A DNA stretch of 64,000 nucleotides from CBDESM01 sp965242485 (GCA_965242485.1 CBDESM010000003.1:2549402-2613401), one strand, 5' to 3'. Positions 16,923 through 25,758 are shown, counted from the stretch's first letter. The notes: a model not told the origin generated them from the sequence alone. Numbers and translations are program-made.

Positions 16923-17573
16923 TCAGCTGAACGCGCCCGTCGCCGCCAGAATCCCCACAACCACGCCCGTCACCGCGATCACCAAGCCCGCCAAGCCGAA
17001 CCCCACCCGATGTATCGCTGAATGGAGCCGCGCGTAGTTGGCCTCCCCCTCCGCCCGCAACGCCGCCATCTCGCCCCGCAACTCCGCAATTTGCCCCTCC
17101 AACCCCGCAATCTGGGTCTGCACCCCCGAGAAGCGCCGCTCATTTTCCGTCTCCAGCTCGGTGAAGCGCCGCTCTATCTCGGTGAACCGCTGCCCGGTCT
17201 CCTTCTCCAGCTCGGTGAAGCGCCGCTCGGTCTCCGTCTCTAGCTTGGTGAAGCGCTGCCCCATCTCTGTCTGCAAGTCGGTGATGCGCCGTTCCGTCTG
17301 AGTGGCCAAGTCCGCGATCTCGGTCCGGATCTGCGAGGCGATCTCGCGGATGGTCGACTCGATGACTTGGAACTGGTTCTCGTTCTTCTCGTCGTGGGCG
17401 TCGATGCGGCCGTTGAGCAACCCGGCTGAGTGCGCGACCTGCTCCATCGCTTTCGCGACAGCCTCCTCCACCGCCTCATCGCGCACCGCCACGGCCACGC
17501 CCAAGATCGCGTCGGCCAGCTCTTCGTCGCATCCGCCTGCGACCAGCCGCTCTCGGTGCTCCGCTGTCGGCAT
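16923..17573 (-). CDS. Tail-anchored coiled-coil membrane protein
   Basis: This 216-residue protein has a helical N-terminal part (AVAVRDEAVEEAVAKAMEQV), a long coiled coil with repeats such as RRFTELE and GQRFTE spaced about 11 residues apart, and one C-terminal membrane helix (GFGLAGLVIAVTGVVVGILA). The architecture resembles the DUF1640/CCDC90 type. The ATG at 17573 is chosen because GGGCGG lies seven bases upstream and a TAAGAT -10 element is at 17587-17592 on the minus strand; ATGs at 17579 and 17588 are alternatives. Smaller proteins of the same plan occur at 24435 and 40948-41847. Function is unknown. The 218-base gap from 16705 to 16922 shows no gene. Confidence 0.8.
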   Translation of the reverse strand: MPTAEHRERLVAGGCDEELADAILGVAVAVRDEAVEEAVAKAMEQVAHSAGLLNGRIDAHDEKNENQFQVIESTIREIASQIRTEIADLATQTERRITDLQTEMGQRFTKLETETERRFTELEKETGQRFTEIERRFTELETENERRFSGVQTQIAGLEGQIAELRGEMAALRAEGEANYARLHSAIHRVGFGLAGLVIAVTGVVVGILAATGAFS

Positions 17574-17742
17574 CACCATGCCGCCCATCTTAGCCCACAC
17601 GCAGCGCGGCTGCCCGTCGCCTGCACGAGCCAAAGCTCGCCGGCTGCGAGGGGACGGCTGCAGACCTCATCGGGAATCGGGACCGCGCCCCTGCGTTGGC
17701 CAAATCCAGCGCGAGGAGCTGCGCGGTGCTGGCTCCGTCGGC

Positions 17743-17748
17743 TAGCCT
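17743..17748 (+). promoter_or_regulatory. -10 element TAGCCT for the phosphotriesterase-family gene
   Basis: TAGCCT is 25 bases before the ATG at 17774, with a GGGAGGCAGG ribosome-binding site between. The element supports this start over in-frame codons further upstream. Confidence 0.5.
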
Positions 17749-17773
17749 CTGGTGCGAAGAGGGAGGCAGGACA

Positions 17774-18727
17774 ATGCCAACCATCGAGACCTTGCGCGGG
17801 GCGCTGGATACGGCGGAGCTGGGGCGGACGCTGATCCACGAGCACATCGCGATCCGCACGCCGGGGATCGCGGAGAACTGGCCCGACCTGTGGGACGAGG
17901 CGGCCTGCGTCGCCGGGGCGCAGGACAAGCTGGGGCAGCTCTGGGAGCGTGGCGTGCGCACCGTCGTCGACCTCTCGACCGCCGACCTCGGGCGCGACAT
18001 GGATTACCTGCAGAAGGTCGCGGCGGTGACGGACATCAACGTGGTGCTCTGCACGGGCATCTACTGGATCCGCTCGAATTTCTGGCGCAACCGCCCGCAG
18101 GAGCTGCTGACCGAGGTGTTCGTGCGCGAGATCGAGGAGGGCATTGCGGGCACGGGGATCAAGGCCGGGATCATCAAGTTGGCGTCGGACGAGCAGGGCG
18201 GCGGGGTCGACCGTTACAACGAGAAGTGCCTGCGGGCGGGCGCGCAGGCGCACCGGCGGACGGGCGTGCCGATCGCGACGCACAACGGCCCGCCGACGCT
18301 GGGCGCGGAGCAGCAGCGCGTGTTCAAAGAGGAGGGCTGCGACCTCTCGCGGATCGTGATCGGGCACGTCGGCGATACCGACGACACGGGCTACCTGAAG
18401 ACGCTGATGGACGCGGGCTCGTACGTTGGGATGGACCGCTTCGGGCTGGACAACATGCTGCCGTTCGAGAAGCGCTGCGACACGGTGGCGGCGCTCTGCC
18501 GCGACGGCTACGCCGAGAAGATCCTGCTGGCGCACGACGCGTCCTGCTGCCTGGACTGGATTCCCGACCCGAAGGCGTGGTCGGAGATCGTGCCGAACTG
18601 GCACTTCAACCACATCCCGGACGACGTGATTCCGGGCCTGCTCGAACGCGGCGTGACGGAGGAGCAGATCGACCTGATGCTGGTCGGCAATCCGCGCGCG
18701 CTGTTCGAGAAGCAGGGCGCGTACTAG
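17774..18727 (+). CDS. Phosphotriesterase-family metal-dependent hydrolase
   Basis: This 317-residue protein is an amidohydrolase-superfamily TIM barrel of the phosphotriesterase/lactonase branch. Metal ligands are visible: LIHEHIAI (HxH), the bridging Lys in AGIIKLAS, His in ATHNGP, His in VIGHVGDTDD, and the catalytic Asp in LAHDAS. Substrates in this family include lactones, phosphoesters and small esters; none can be assigned here. The start MPTIETL is fixed by GGGAGGCAGG just upstream. The stop TAG abuts the GTG start of the next gene, so the two are probably coupled. Confidence 0.92.
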   Translation: MPTIETLRGALDTAELGRTLIHEHIAIRTPGIAENWPDLWDEAACVAGAQDKLGQLWERGVRTVVDLSTADLGRDMDYLQKVAAVTDINVVLCTGIYWIRSNFWRNRPQELLTEVFVREIEEGIAGTGIKAGIIKLASDEQGGGVDRYNEKCLRAGAQAHRRTGVPIATHNGPPTLGAEQQRVFKEEGCDLSRIVIGHVGDTDDTGYLKTLMDAGSYVGMDRFGLDNMLPFEKRCDTVAALCRDGYAEKILLAHDASCCLDWIPDPKAWSEIVPNWHFNHIPDDVIPGLLERGVTEEQIDLMLVGNPRALFEKQGAY

Positions 18728-20437
18728 GTGGAACCCACGCCGGCGGAGCTGCTCGCGGCGGCGCGGAGAGGCTTGGCGGCTGCGCCGGCGGAGCCGTCAT
18801 CGGCGCCCGAGGGGCCGTTCGCCGCCCGCGTCTGCATCTGGCGCGACGGCGTCGAGCAGGCGGCCGGCGAGGCTTCGGCGAGGGACGCGCTCTCGGCGGT
18901 TGAGGCGGCGGCCGCGCTGACCGAGGCGCTCGATGCCGAGGGCGCGACGCTCTGGGTCGAGGCGATGGCCGAGATCGAACCGATCCAGCCCGACGGGTTG
19001 AGCGGGCTGATGCACGCGGCGATGCCGGGCTTCCACGGGCTGCGGCTGCGCGACGGGGAACAGGCCGCGGTCGGCTGGCCGTCAGATGCGCTGCGCGAGC
19101 CGGGGCGCGGCGCTGCTTGGGCGAAACGCTTGAACCGCGAGGTGCGCCCGCCCGGCGCACGGCTGGCCAAGAGCACGACGGTCGAGCGTTTCACGACGGT
19201 CGAGGCGGTCGGGCCGGTCGAGCCTGCCGAGGACGAGGGCGATCCTCCGCGCCGGATTGCCGGCTTCCGCGTCGTCGAGCAGGAAGAAGTGCTGCCCGAC
19301 CGGCTGGCCGGCGCCGCGCTGCAAGCCGCAGCGTGGCTCTTCCGCCACCAGCGCGATGACGGCCTCTTCGCCTACGAGTACAACCCACCGACGCGCGGCT
19401 GGAGCAATGCCGACAATCTGGTGCGGCAAGCCGGCTGCGCTTGGGCAGCCGCGTTCGTCGCGCGGCTGACGCGGGACCGCAATACGCTCCACGCCGCGGG
19501 CCGCGCGGTCACCTGCATCGCCGAGCAGCACCTCCGCCGCGATGGGCCGGGACGGCTCTTCTACCTGGCCGACTCCGATGCGCCGCGGCTGGGCGCGATC
19601 CCGCTGTTCGTCCTCGCCGCGCTCGAGCTGGAGGGAATGGCGACGATGGATCGGGAGATCGTCCGCCAGCTCACCGCGACGATGCTCGCCGTCCAAGAAC
19701 CGTCGGGACGCTTCGGAACGACCGCGCGCGGCCTTGAGTTGGAAGGTTCGGAAACGTATTACGCCGGCCAGCTCGCGCTCGCATTGGCGCGCTTGCATGC
19801 ATCCCCAATCTTCGGCAAGCCGCGCCAGCGAATCGCCGATGCAGTCAATCGAGCGCTCGCCCATTACAGCGAACGCTGGCAGGAAGAAGCAGAGCGTGAC
19901 CTCAGCTTCACGACCTGGATGATCCAAGCCTGCAACGCTTGGCACGTGCAGACGCCAAACGAACAGATCGAACAGTACGCATACCAAATGGCCGACTGGG
20001 CAATCCAGTACCAGCACCCGCAGCCCGATCCGCCCCCCGCAAGGCCCGCAACAGACGAAGAAACCGCACAACCCGGCCTCACCACCGACCTAGAAGCGGC
20101 AACAGGCCGCCAACACCCCCTCTGGCAAGGCTCCTACCAAGGCACCCCCGGCATCGGCACCGCCGCCTACACCGAAGGTATAGCCGCCGCCCTAGCCATC
20201 GCCCAACGAACAGAAAACACCGAGCGGACCGCCAGATACGAACAATCAACCAAAACCGCCGCTAGATTTCTCCTCCAGCTCCAACAATCGCCCCAAGACG
20301 CCCAACTCTCAACCAACCCCGACCACATAGGCGCCCCCCAAAGCGCCCTCCACCGCCAAACCCTAAGATGCGACAACGCCCAGCATTTCCTGATGTCCCT
20401 GCTGGCGACAAGGGCGTTGTGCTGGCCAGACGAGTAG
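18728..20437 (+). CDS. Helical-toroid (six-hairpin-like) protein of unknown function
   Basis: This 569-residue protein begins with GTG directly after the stop of the hydrolase. The first 160 residues are Ala-rich and mixed alpha/beta, of no family I recognise. From about residue 195 the pattern LQAAAWLFRHQRDDGLFAYE, then NLVRQAGCAWA and AALELEGMA is typical of alpha/alpha toroids. SGRFGTT, GQLALALARL and GTAAYTEGIA repeats follow. These folds occur in glycosidases, epimerases and terpene cyclases. No catalytic residues can be assigned. From about 20000 the coding strand becomes A/C rich (32 C against 7 G in 20281-20340), unlike its start. Coupling to the phosphotriesterase-like enzyme suggests a shared pathway. 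Confidence 0.75.
   Translation: MEPTPAELLAAARRGLAAAPAEPSSAPEGPFAARVCIWRDGVEQAAGEASARDALSAVEAAAALTEALDAEGATLWVEAMAEIEPIQPDGLSGLMHAAMPGFHGLRLRDGEQAAVGWPSDALREPGRGAAWAKRLNREVRPPGARLAKSTTVERFTTVEAVGPVEPAEDEGDPPRRIAGFRVVEQEEVLPDRLAGAALQAAAWLFRHQRDDGLFAYEYNPPTRGWSNADNLVRQAGCAWAAAFVARLTRDRNTLHAAGRAVTCIAEQHLRRDGPGRLFYLADSDAPRLGAIPLFVLAALELEGMATMDREIVRQLTATMLAVQEPSGRFGTTARGLELEGSETYYAGQLALALARLHASPIFGKPRQRIADAVNRALAHYSERWQEEAERDLSFTTWMIQACNAWHVQTPNEQIEQYAYQMADWAIQYQHPQPDPPPARPATDEETAQPGLTTDLEAATGRQHPLWQGSYQGTPGIGTAAYTEGIAAALAIAQRTENTERTARYEQSTKTAARFLLQLQQSPQDAQLSTNPDHIGAPQSALHRQTLRCDNAQHFLMSLLATRALCWPDE
20041..20437 (+). terminator. C-rich, G-poor gene end, candidate Rho-utilisation region
   Basis: Hand counts on the coding strand give C 24/G 14 (20041-20100), C 29/G 13 (20101-20160) and C 32/G 7 (20281-20340). 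Such long C-over-G bubbles are typical of Rho-dependent terminators. The convergent TOPRIM gene ends 23 bases after this gene. Confidence 0.35.
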
Positions 20438-20460
20438 CCAATGGTTTATGTTTCGCAATT

Positions 20461-21087
20461 TTATTGAAACACCCGTCCCATCCATTGGATATATCTTTGC
20501 GCCAAATCAACATTCGCAGATAGCAATTCTCTTTCAATGGCAGGACCAGGCAAGCCTGGCCGCTCTTGAACCGCAAGCCATGAATATATTTCTGCCCGTA
20601 GCTGCTTGTTTTTTGCGAAACGCTGATCCGTCTTTGTCACTTCCTGTATATATCTCTCCGCTAAAGGCCAAAGCGAATCAGATTCTGGCATCATCTCGCG
20701 GAGCAAATCTTCAAGCTCGCCACTTCGGTGGTTATCCGGCATCATCCAAACGCCGATGGTCTTCGGTTTCTTTCCGTCGACGCAAACGCCATTGGGTGAT
20801 TGGTCTCCGAGCGTAATGTTTGCAAGTCGCAATTGTCCCTTCATCTCAGCCCAGCGTTGATGCGGATCATCGTCCGCGTCAACGACAAAACCAACATGTG
20901 TTCGCCCGGGCACATCAATTTCCGCCTCGATTCGCTCCAGCAGCTGCCCGACACCACCAGCAGACTCGATCGTAAACGGCGGATCATCGCCACCATGCGC
21001 ACGACGCCAAAGGTGAAGCGATACTGAAAGATCGCTGTCTCCTTCCACGAGCAATAGCCGAGCGGGCGGGAGATTATCGTCAACCAT
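20461..21087 (-). CDS. TOPRIM-domain nuclease-like protein (DUF3226/OLD-type partner)
   Basis: This 208-residue protein shows a TOPRIM fold: RLLLVEGDSDLSVSLHLW with the conserved Glu, then VGFVVDADDD with the Asp-x-Asp pair. GVWMMPDNHRSGELEDLL is typical of DUF3226. It starts four bases after the stop of an AAA ATPase gene. In OLD-family nucleases these two activities are fused, while in PARIS-type defence they are separate genes. A split ATPase/TOPRIM anti-phage or DNA-repair module is therefore the best reading. The DNA is visibly lower in GC than its neighbours. It converges with the toroid gene. Confidence 0.82.
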   Translation of the reverse strand: MVDDNLPPARLLLVEGDSDLSVSLHLWRRAHGGDDPPFTIESAGGVGQLLERIEAEIDVPGRTHVGFVVDADDDPHQRWAEMKGQLRLANITLGDQSPNGVCVDGKKPKTIGVWMMPDNHRSGELEDLLREMMPESDSLWPLAERYIQEVTKTDQRFAKNKQLRAEIYSWLAVQERPGLPGPAIERELLSANVDLAQRYIQWMGRVFQ

Positions 21088-21091
21088 GATA

Positions 21092-22219
21092 CTACCGGAC
21101 TTCGATCCGATATCTGGCCGCAGCCATGAGTTTCTCCTCTCGATATTGCACAGCTCTTAACGCATCACCTTCTCGATCAAGTCGATAAAGGAAGGCCCTG
21201 CATGCAGTATCCTCTGTTGCCACCGATGCAAACCAGTGGACGGAATCCCAGCTATGAGTCGTTGCGATTATTTGTACCTGATATTCTCGGGCGAGGCGAA
21301 ATAGCAGTGCCCAGAATGCTTTTAGGATACTGTAATGCATTCCGTTCTCAATCTCATCAATCAAGATTAGGCCACCACTAGACGCTGAGATCGCTAGCGC
21401 AATACCGAAGAATCGCGTCGCACCATCCCCGAGCGACCTTAAAGGCACAGGGGCGTCTGCATCTTTTTGCCGTACGATGATGTAGCGACCAATTCCATCC
21501 CGGCTAGACTGTCCATCAGAGACGAGGGCGGCTCTTTCAATGTCCACTTGCAGGGTGATCTTCAGTGCTTCAATTATCGTATCTTCAGCAGGTGAAAGAG
21601 CAATGTTGTCCCATAATTTTGCTATGTCATGGTTCTTCATCAGATCAGGCCCAATCGACTCACATGGTATCGCCTTTTCATTCCAATCTAGATTCGCCGT
21701 TCGAGATCCGTCAACATGAAAAACAAGCTGACCTGCCTGAACCGGTACTGAGTGATGGCCTGCCTCTCCTGTCACGATATATGGCATTTCCCGCTCCCCA
21801 TTTCGAAATCGTATTCGAAGCGCCTCTCGACTCGCATTTGTCCATCGCGCCCGCTCTTCAACACCCCCGGGGCCGACTTGCTCGATCCATAGGGGATCGC
21901 TACCATCTCTGTTATCCACTGAAATCTCAGCTCGAAGAGGCTCCGATGTTTTGTTGAATAAAGATCGCCAAGCAAAAGGGGCAATGCCCCGTTCGCCGTC
22001 CAATCCCATTCGTTCTAATTCGTTACGATCCACCAGTAAGCGATGAAATGTTGAATAGTCGCCACGTGATGCATATATGCGAATCGCATCTAGAATTGTC
22101 GTTTTGCCCACTCCATTCTTCCCTACGAGCAGTGTGACACGGCCGAATTTCGGAATCTCAAGCTCGTCGATCCCGCGGAAGTTCTTGATGGTGAGGTTGG
22201 GGATGTGGAGGTCGCTCAT
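21092..22219 (-). CDS. AAA family (OLD/ABC-type) ATPase
   Basis: This 375-residue ATPase has an N-terminal NFRGIDEL segment and Walker A LLVGKNGVGKTTILDA. A signature-like LRSLGDGATRFFGIALA and Walker B GLILIDEIENGMHYS follow, then IIATTHSWDSV containing the switch His. This is the ABC/SMC-like layout of AAA_15/AAA_21 proteins that partner with TOPRIM nucleases. The TOPRIM gene follows directly. A TAGAAT -10-like element lies at 22230-22235 on the minus strand, 11 bases before the ATG. The gene begins 15 bases after the end of nnr. Lower GC suggests transfer. The likely role is sensing in a two-gene defence module. Confidence 0.87.
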   Translation of the reverse strand: MSDLHIPNLTIKNFRGIDELEIPKFGRVTLLVGKNGVGKTTILDAIRIYASRGDYSTFHRLLVDRNELERMGLDGERGIAPFAWRSLFNKTSEPLRAEISVDNRDGSDPLWIEQVGPGGVEERARWTNASREALRIRFRNGEREMPYIVTGEAGHHSVPVQAGQLVFHVDGSRTANLDWNEKAIPCESIGPDLMKNHDIAKLWDNIALSPAEDTIIEALKITLQVDIERAALVSDGQSSRDGIGRYIIVRQKDADAPVPLRSLGDGATRFFGIALAISASSGGLILIDEIENGMHYSILKAFWALLFRLAREYQVQIIATTHSWDSVHWFASVATEDTACRAFLYRLDREGDALRAVQYREEKLMAAARYRIEVR

Positions 22220-22234
22220 GGTGGTGGCATTCTA

Positions 22235-23920
22235 TCACGGTTGACCGCCGAAGAGGGATTCGAGGCCGCCGCTGGGGATTGGGGTGCCTTCGGACCCGGC
22301 GAAGGGGAGGGTTGGGGGGTCTATGGGTTCTTCGCCGGAGAGGGAGCGGAGGGCTAGGGGGAGGTCGTTGCGGATGTCGGTGGCGGTTGCGCCGTGGGTG
22401 CCTTGGCGGCGGGCGCTGCGGCGGCCGGCTTCGGCGTGGAGGTAGACGGCTAGTTGGGCGGCGTCGAAGGGAGATGCGCCTTGGGCCAGGAGGGCGCCGA
22501 TTGCGCCGGTGAGGACATCGCCGGTGCCGGCGGTGGCCAGGGCGGGTTCGGCGGCTTGGCTGACGGCGGCGCGGCCGTCGGGGGCGGCGATGACGGTGTT
22601 CGCGCCCTTGAGGACGACGGTGGCGTTCCAATCGGCGGCGCGGTCGCGGGCGAGCGTGAGGCGTTGGGCTTGCAGCTCCTCCGTAGCGATGCCGGTGAGG
22701 CGCGACATTTCGCCGGGGTGCGGCGTGAGGATCAGGTTGGGATCGGGGGGTGCGTAGGTGTTCCAATCGGGGCGGCGCGAGAGATGGTTGAGCGCGTCGG
22801 CGTCGACGATGATGCCGTTGAGTCGGGCGGACCCGATGCGGGAAAGGACGAAGTGGGTGGCACCGATGTGGGAGAACAAGGCCGCGACGAATTCGCCCGT
22901 CGCGTCGGAGCCGCCGAGTCCGCAGCCGATAGCGAGCGCGTCGGCTGCATCGAGCGCTTCGAGCACGAGCGGCGCGGCGGATGGGCCGATTGCGCCGGGG
23001 TGATCGGCATCGGGCAGCGGGAGCAGCGTGACTTCGGGCATCGCGCCGGTAAGTTGGTAGATGAAGCTCGCGGGGGCGGCGAGGGTGACGAGTCCCGCGC
23101 CGGCGCGGTAGGCGGCGGAGGCGGCGAGCACGGCCGCGCCGGGGTAGTTGGCCGAGCCGGCGACGACGAGCAGGGTGCCGGCGGTGCCTTTGTGCGCGTC
23201 GGGCTGGCGCGCGGGCAGGAGGGCCTTCATCGCGCGGCGCTCGATCACGTCGGTGCGGATGTCGTCGTCCAAGCCGGCGGGCACGCCGATCTCGATCGTT
23301 TGCACGTCGCCGGCGGCGCTCGCGCCGGGCTGCACGTAGAGGCCGACTTTGGCCGCGTGGAAGGTCACCGTTTCGTCGGCGGCGACGGCGAGCGGGTCGA
23401 GCCTGCCGCTGTCGGCGTCGAGGCCCGTGGGTAGGTCCACCGCGATCAGCTTGGGCGGGACGGTGCGGTCGCGGATGGCGGCGAGGCGGGTCATGATCTC
23501 GGCGAGGTCGCCCTCGATCGGGCGGTTCGATCCGGTGCCGAGCAGTGCGTCGATGATCGCTTCGGAGCCTTGCAGGACGGCTTCGAGCGCCTCGAAATTC
23601 TCGTCTTCGGCGACGGAGCCGCAGGCGACGCCGGCGTCGATGACGCGCTGCCACTGCTCGTCGTCGCGGGGGCGGAGGGCGTAGCAGCGGACCTGCGCGC
23701 CCCATTCGCGGAGGTGTCGGGCGGCGACGAGGCCGTCGCCGCCGTTGTTGCCGGGGCCGACGAGGACGCAGATGCGGCGGTCTTCGAGCGAGCCGAGCTG
23801 CATCCAGAGCTCCTGCGCGACGGCGAGGCCGGCGTTTTCCATCAGGGTCGACTTGGGGACGCCGGCCGCTTCGGCGCGGTCTTCGATCATGCGCATTTCG
23901 GCGGCGGTTACAAGTTTCAT
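22235..23920 (-). CDS. nnr: Bifunctional NAD(P)H-hydrate epimerase/dehydratase
   Basis: This 561-residue enzyme repairs hydrated NAD(P)H. The N-terminal YjeF_N epimerase domain shows MENAGLAVA, VGPGNNGGDGLVAARHL and AVDLPTGLDADSG. The C-terminal carbohydrate-kinase-like dehydratase domain shows HKGTAGTLLVVAGS, GCGLGG, LTPHPGEMSRLTG, VLKGANTVIA and the GTGDVLTG ATP/ADP motif. Length and order match the usual fusion. The ATG at 23920 lies 17 bases after the stop of acpS, a common neighbour. The 3' 180 bases are C-rich and G-poor on the coding strand. Confidence 0.95.
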   Translation of the reverse strand: MKLVTAAEMRMIEDRAEAAGVPKSTLMENAGLAVAQELWMQLGSLEDRRICVLVGPGNNGGDGLVAARHLREWGAQVRCYALRPRDDEQWQRVIDAGVACGSVAEDENFEALEAVLQGSEAIIDALLGTGSNRPIEGDLAEIMTRLAAIRDRTVPPKLIAVDLPTGLDADSGRLDPLAVAADETVTFHAAKVGLYVQPGASAAGDVQTIEIGVPAGLDDDIRTDVIERRAMKALLPARQPDAHKGTAGTLLVVAGSANYPGAAVLAASAAYRAGAGLVTLAAPASFIYQLTGAMPEVTLLPLPDADHPGAIGPSAAPLVLEALDAADALAIGCGLGGSDATGEFVAALFSHIGATHFVLSRIGSARLNGIIVDADALNHLSRRPDWNTYAPPDPNLILTPHPGEMSRLTGIATEELQAQRLTLARDRAADWNATVVLKGANTVIAAPDGRAAVSQAAEPALATAGTGDVLTGAIGALLAQGASPFDAAQLAVYLHAEAGRRSARRQGTHGATATDIRNDLPLALRSLSGEEPIDPPTLPFAGSEGTPIPSGGLESLFGGQP

Positions 23921-23937
23921 CGCGGGCTCCGTTGCAG

Positions 23938-24321
23938 CTACCGCGCCGGCTGGCCGACGGCGAAGGCGCAGACCATCGTTTTTTCGTGGGTCATCGAAAC
24001 TTCGATGCGGTCGAGTCCGATTTGGCGCATGCGCCGCAGCGCGCCGCCGTGGAGGATGGCGACGGGCTTGCCGCGGGCGTTGGCGAGGATCTCGATTTCG
24101 CGCCACTTGACGCCGCGGACGCCGGTGCCGAGCGCCTTCATCACCGCTTCCTTGGCGGCGAAGCGGGCCGCGAGCTCGGGTGCGCGGCCGCGGCAGTAGT
24201 CGGCCTCGCGCTCGGTGAAGACGCGGCGCGGGAAGCGCTCCGGGTGCCGTTCGAGCACCCGCTCGAAGCGGTCGAGCAGGAGCAGGTCGACGCCGCAGGC
24301 CAAGTCGCCGGAGAAAGGCAT
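23938..24321 (-). CDS. acpS: Holo-[acyl-carrier-protein] synthase
   Basis: This 127-residue enzyme transfers 4'-phosphopantetheine from CoA to acyl carrier protein. The family motifs are present: CGVDLLLLDRFERV with the metal-binding Asp, FTEREADYC, ARFAAKEAVMKALGTG with the second acidic ligand, and KWREIEI. The length is normal. It is transcribed ahead of nnr with a 17-base gap. Confidence 0.95.
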   Translation of the reverse strand: MPFSGDLACGVDLLLLDRFERVLERHPERFPRRVFTEREADYCRGRAPELAARFAAKEAVMKALGTGVRGVKWREIEILANARGKPVAILHGGALRRMRQIGLDRIEVSMTHEKTMVCAFAVGQPAR

Positions 24322-24397
24322 GCGCAGAGTCTATCCCGTGCGTCGGCGGGCTCCCGCGCGCAGAGATATCTTCAAGGTCCGCGCCTTGGATGCGCTG

Positions 24398-24403
24398 TAT
24401 CCT
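24398..24403 (+). promoter_or_regulatory. -10 element TATCCT for the small membrane protein
   Basis: TATCCT precedes the GTG at 24435 by 31 bases. A GGGAGCAGGGAAGGGG purine run lies between and serves as the ribosome-binding region. Confidence 0.4.
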
Positions 24404-24434
24404 GTCGGTACCGGGAGCAGGGAAGGGGCATGCC

Positions 24435-24692
24435 GTGACTACGCAGACATTCCGGCTCCGGGGGGTGCTCGTGCAGGAGGCGGGTTGGGAGGACGAGGCG
24501 GCCGATTCGTTCGTCTCGGCGCTCGACGAGGCGTTCGCGCATCTCGCTACGAAGGATGATCTGCGGGTCGCGCGAGCGGAGATGACCGCGGTTCTCACGA
24601 CGGAGATGTGGAAGATTCTCGCGATTGGGCTGGGGATCGGCTTCGCGATGCTCACGCTCGCAACCGGGATCATCATCGCTGTGCTGGGCTGA
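24435..24692 (+). CDS. Small tail-anchored membrane protein
   Basis: This 85-residue protein starts with GTG (VTTQTFRL), supported by the purine-rich GGAAGGGG five to twelve bases upstream. A short helix with HLATKDDLRVARAEM is followed by one membrane helix (ILAIGLGIGFAMLTLATGII) at the C-terminus. The ATKxDL segment plus terminal helix is the same plan as the three genes at 40948-41847. Function is unknown. Confidence 0.7.
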   Translation: MTTQTFRLRGVLVQEAGWEDEAADSFVSALDEAFAHLATKDDLRVARAEMTAVLTTEMWKILAIGLGIGFAMLTLATGIIIAVLG

Positions 24693-24695
24693 CCG

Positions 24696-25001
24696 ATGCG
24701 ATGGCCGCTTCACCGCGCTGAACGGGAAGAGCCGCCGCAGTCCGGGCTCGAGGGGCGCGAGCCGTTCGATCAACTGCGCCTGTTCTACATCTTGCGCGAT
24801 GAAGTCGGCTGGAGCGCTGAGGCATCTCGCGCGCTGACGGAGGCGCTCGCGCAGCGGCCTTGGGACACGCTGGCGATCCGCGACATCCTCGTGCTGCACG
24901 GGGGCTTCAGCGAGGAGACGGCGCACGCCTTCATCTACGACGGGTTCGGCATCAAGCGCCCGGATGCGGTTGAGGCGCTGCTGGGCGGCGAGGCTCACTG
25001 A
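24696..25001 (+). CDS. Hypothetical 101-residue helical protein
   Basis: The protein has segments such as FDQLRLFYILRDEVGWSAEA and AIRDILVLHGGFSEETAHAF. It is predicted to be all helical and soluble; I do not recognise it. It starts three bases after the small membrane protein and is probably co-transcribed. Its last seven bases overlap the convergent PHP gene. Confidence 0.6.
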   Translation: MRWPLHRAEREEPPQSGLEGREPFDQLRLFYILRDEVGWSAEASRALTEALAQRPWDTLAIRDILVLHGGFSEETAHAFIYDGFGIKRPDAVEALLGGEAH

Positions 25002-25750
25002 CGCTTGGCGGATGCGCGGCGGCGCCTGAGGGCGGCGGCGGGGGTGCTGGTCATGCCTCGGAGCGGCTGGGCGAGGATGCGGCGAAGGCCGACTTCGCGC
25101 CAGGGAGGGAGGCCGATCAGGTCGGCTTGCGTTTTGCCAGATGCCAGCGCGGCGCGGAGGGCTTCGGGGCCGCTGCCCTTGTAGCCGGTGGCGGACGCGC
25201 CGACATGCTCGGCGAAGTGCGCGTCGCTGCCTCCCGTTTCGGGCAGGTGCCAGCGTTCGCGGTTGAGTTGGAGGACGAGATCGCGGTGCCAGCGCGCGGT
25301 CGGATGGGGATTGGCGGTCTCCAGCGCGAGCACGGCGTTGCCGCCGGCGAGCTCTGGCGCGAGGTCGCGGAGCAGCCGGTCGATGGCGCGTGCGCCGAGG
25401 CTGGGCGGGAACCAAGCGAGCGGGTGGGCGATGACGGCGACGCCGCCTTGGCGCCAGATCGCGGAAACGGTGTCGGGCGCGGAGCGCAGCATCGGGATAG
25501 GCCGGTCCAGCCAGAGGCCGAGGATATGGCCGCCGCGCGAGGTGATTTCGGAGCCGACGATCACGTTCACGGGCGAGCCCGAACGCTCGGCCGCCTCCCG
25601 CGCGGAGAAACCGCCGGCCACGTCGTCGTGCTCCGTGATGGCGATGCAGTCGAGTCCGCGGAATTCCGCCGCCCGCAAGATCGCCTCCGCGTCGTCCAGC
25701 CCATCGGAAGCACGTGTGTGGATTTGCAGGTCGGCTGACGAGTACGGCAT
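24995..25750 (-). CDS. PHP-domain phosphoesterase
   Basis: This 251-residue protein has the PHP metal-binding motifs in order: DLQIHTRASDG, AITEHDDVAGG, VGSEITSRGGHILGLW, VAVIAHPLAW, LETANPHP and GGSDAHFAEHVG. The family includes histidinol phosphatase-like and nucleotide phosphatase enzymes; the substrate is unknown. It lies eight bases downstream of the DUF262 nuclease gene and may be co-transcribed with it. Its composition is high-GC, so it is not obviously part of the transferred module. Confidence 0.9.
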   Translation of the reverse strand: MPYSSADLQIHTRASDGLDDAEAILRAAEFRGLDCIAITEHDDVAGGFSAREAAERSGSPVNVIVGSEITSRGGHILGLWLDRPIPMLRSAPDTVSAIWRQGGVAVIAHPLAWFPPSLGARAIDRLLRDLAPELAGGNAVLALETANPHPTARWHRDLVLQLNRERWHLPETGGSDAHFAEHVGASATGYKGSGPEALRAALASGKTQADLIGLPPWREVGLRRILAQPLRGMTSTPAAALRRRRASAKRQ

Positions 25751-25758
25751 GGGGGCGA

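Noticed and set aside
24995..25001. Convergent 3' overlap as a regulatory antisense pair (also 44880-44900 and 10880-10890)
   Set aside because: Short 7-21 base overlaps of convergent genes are common in compact genomes and need no special explanation.
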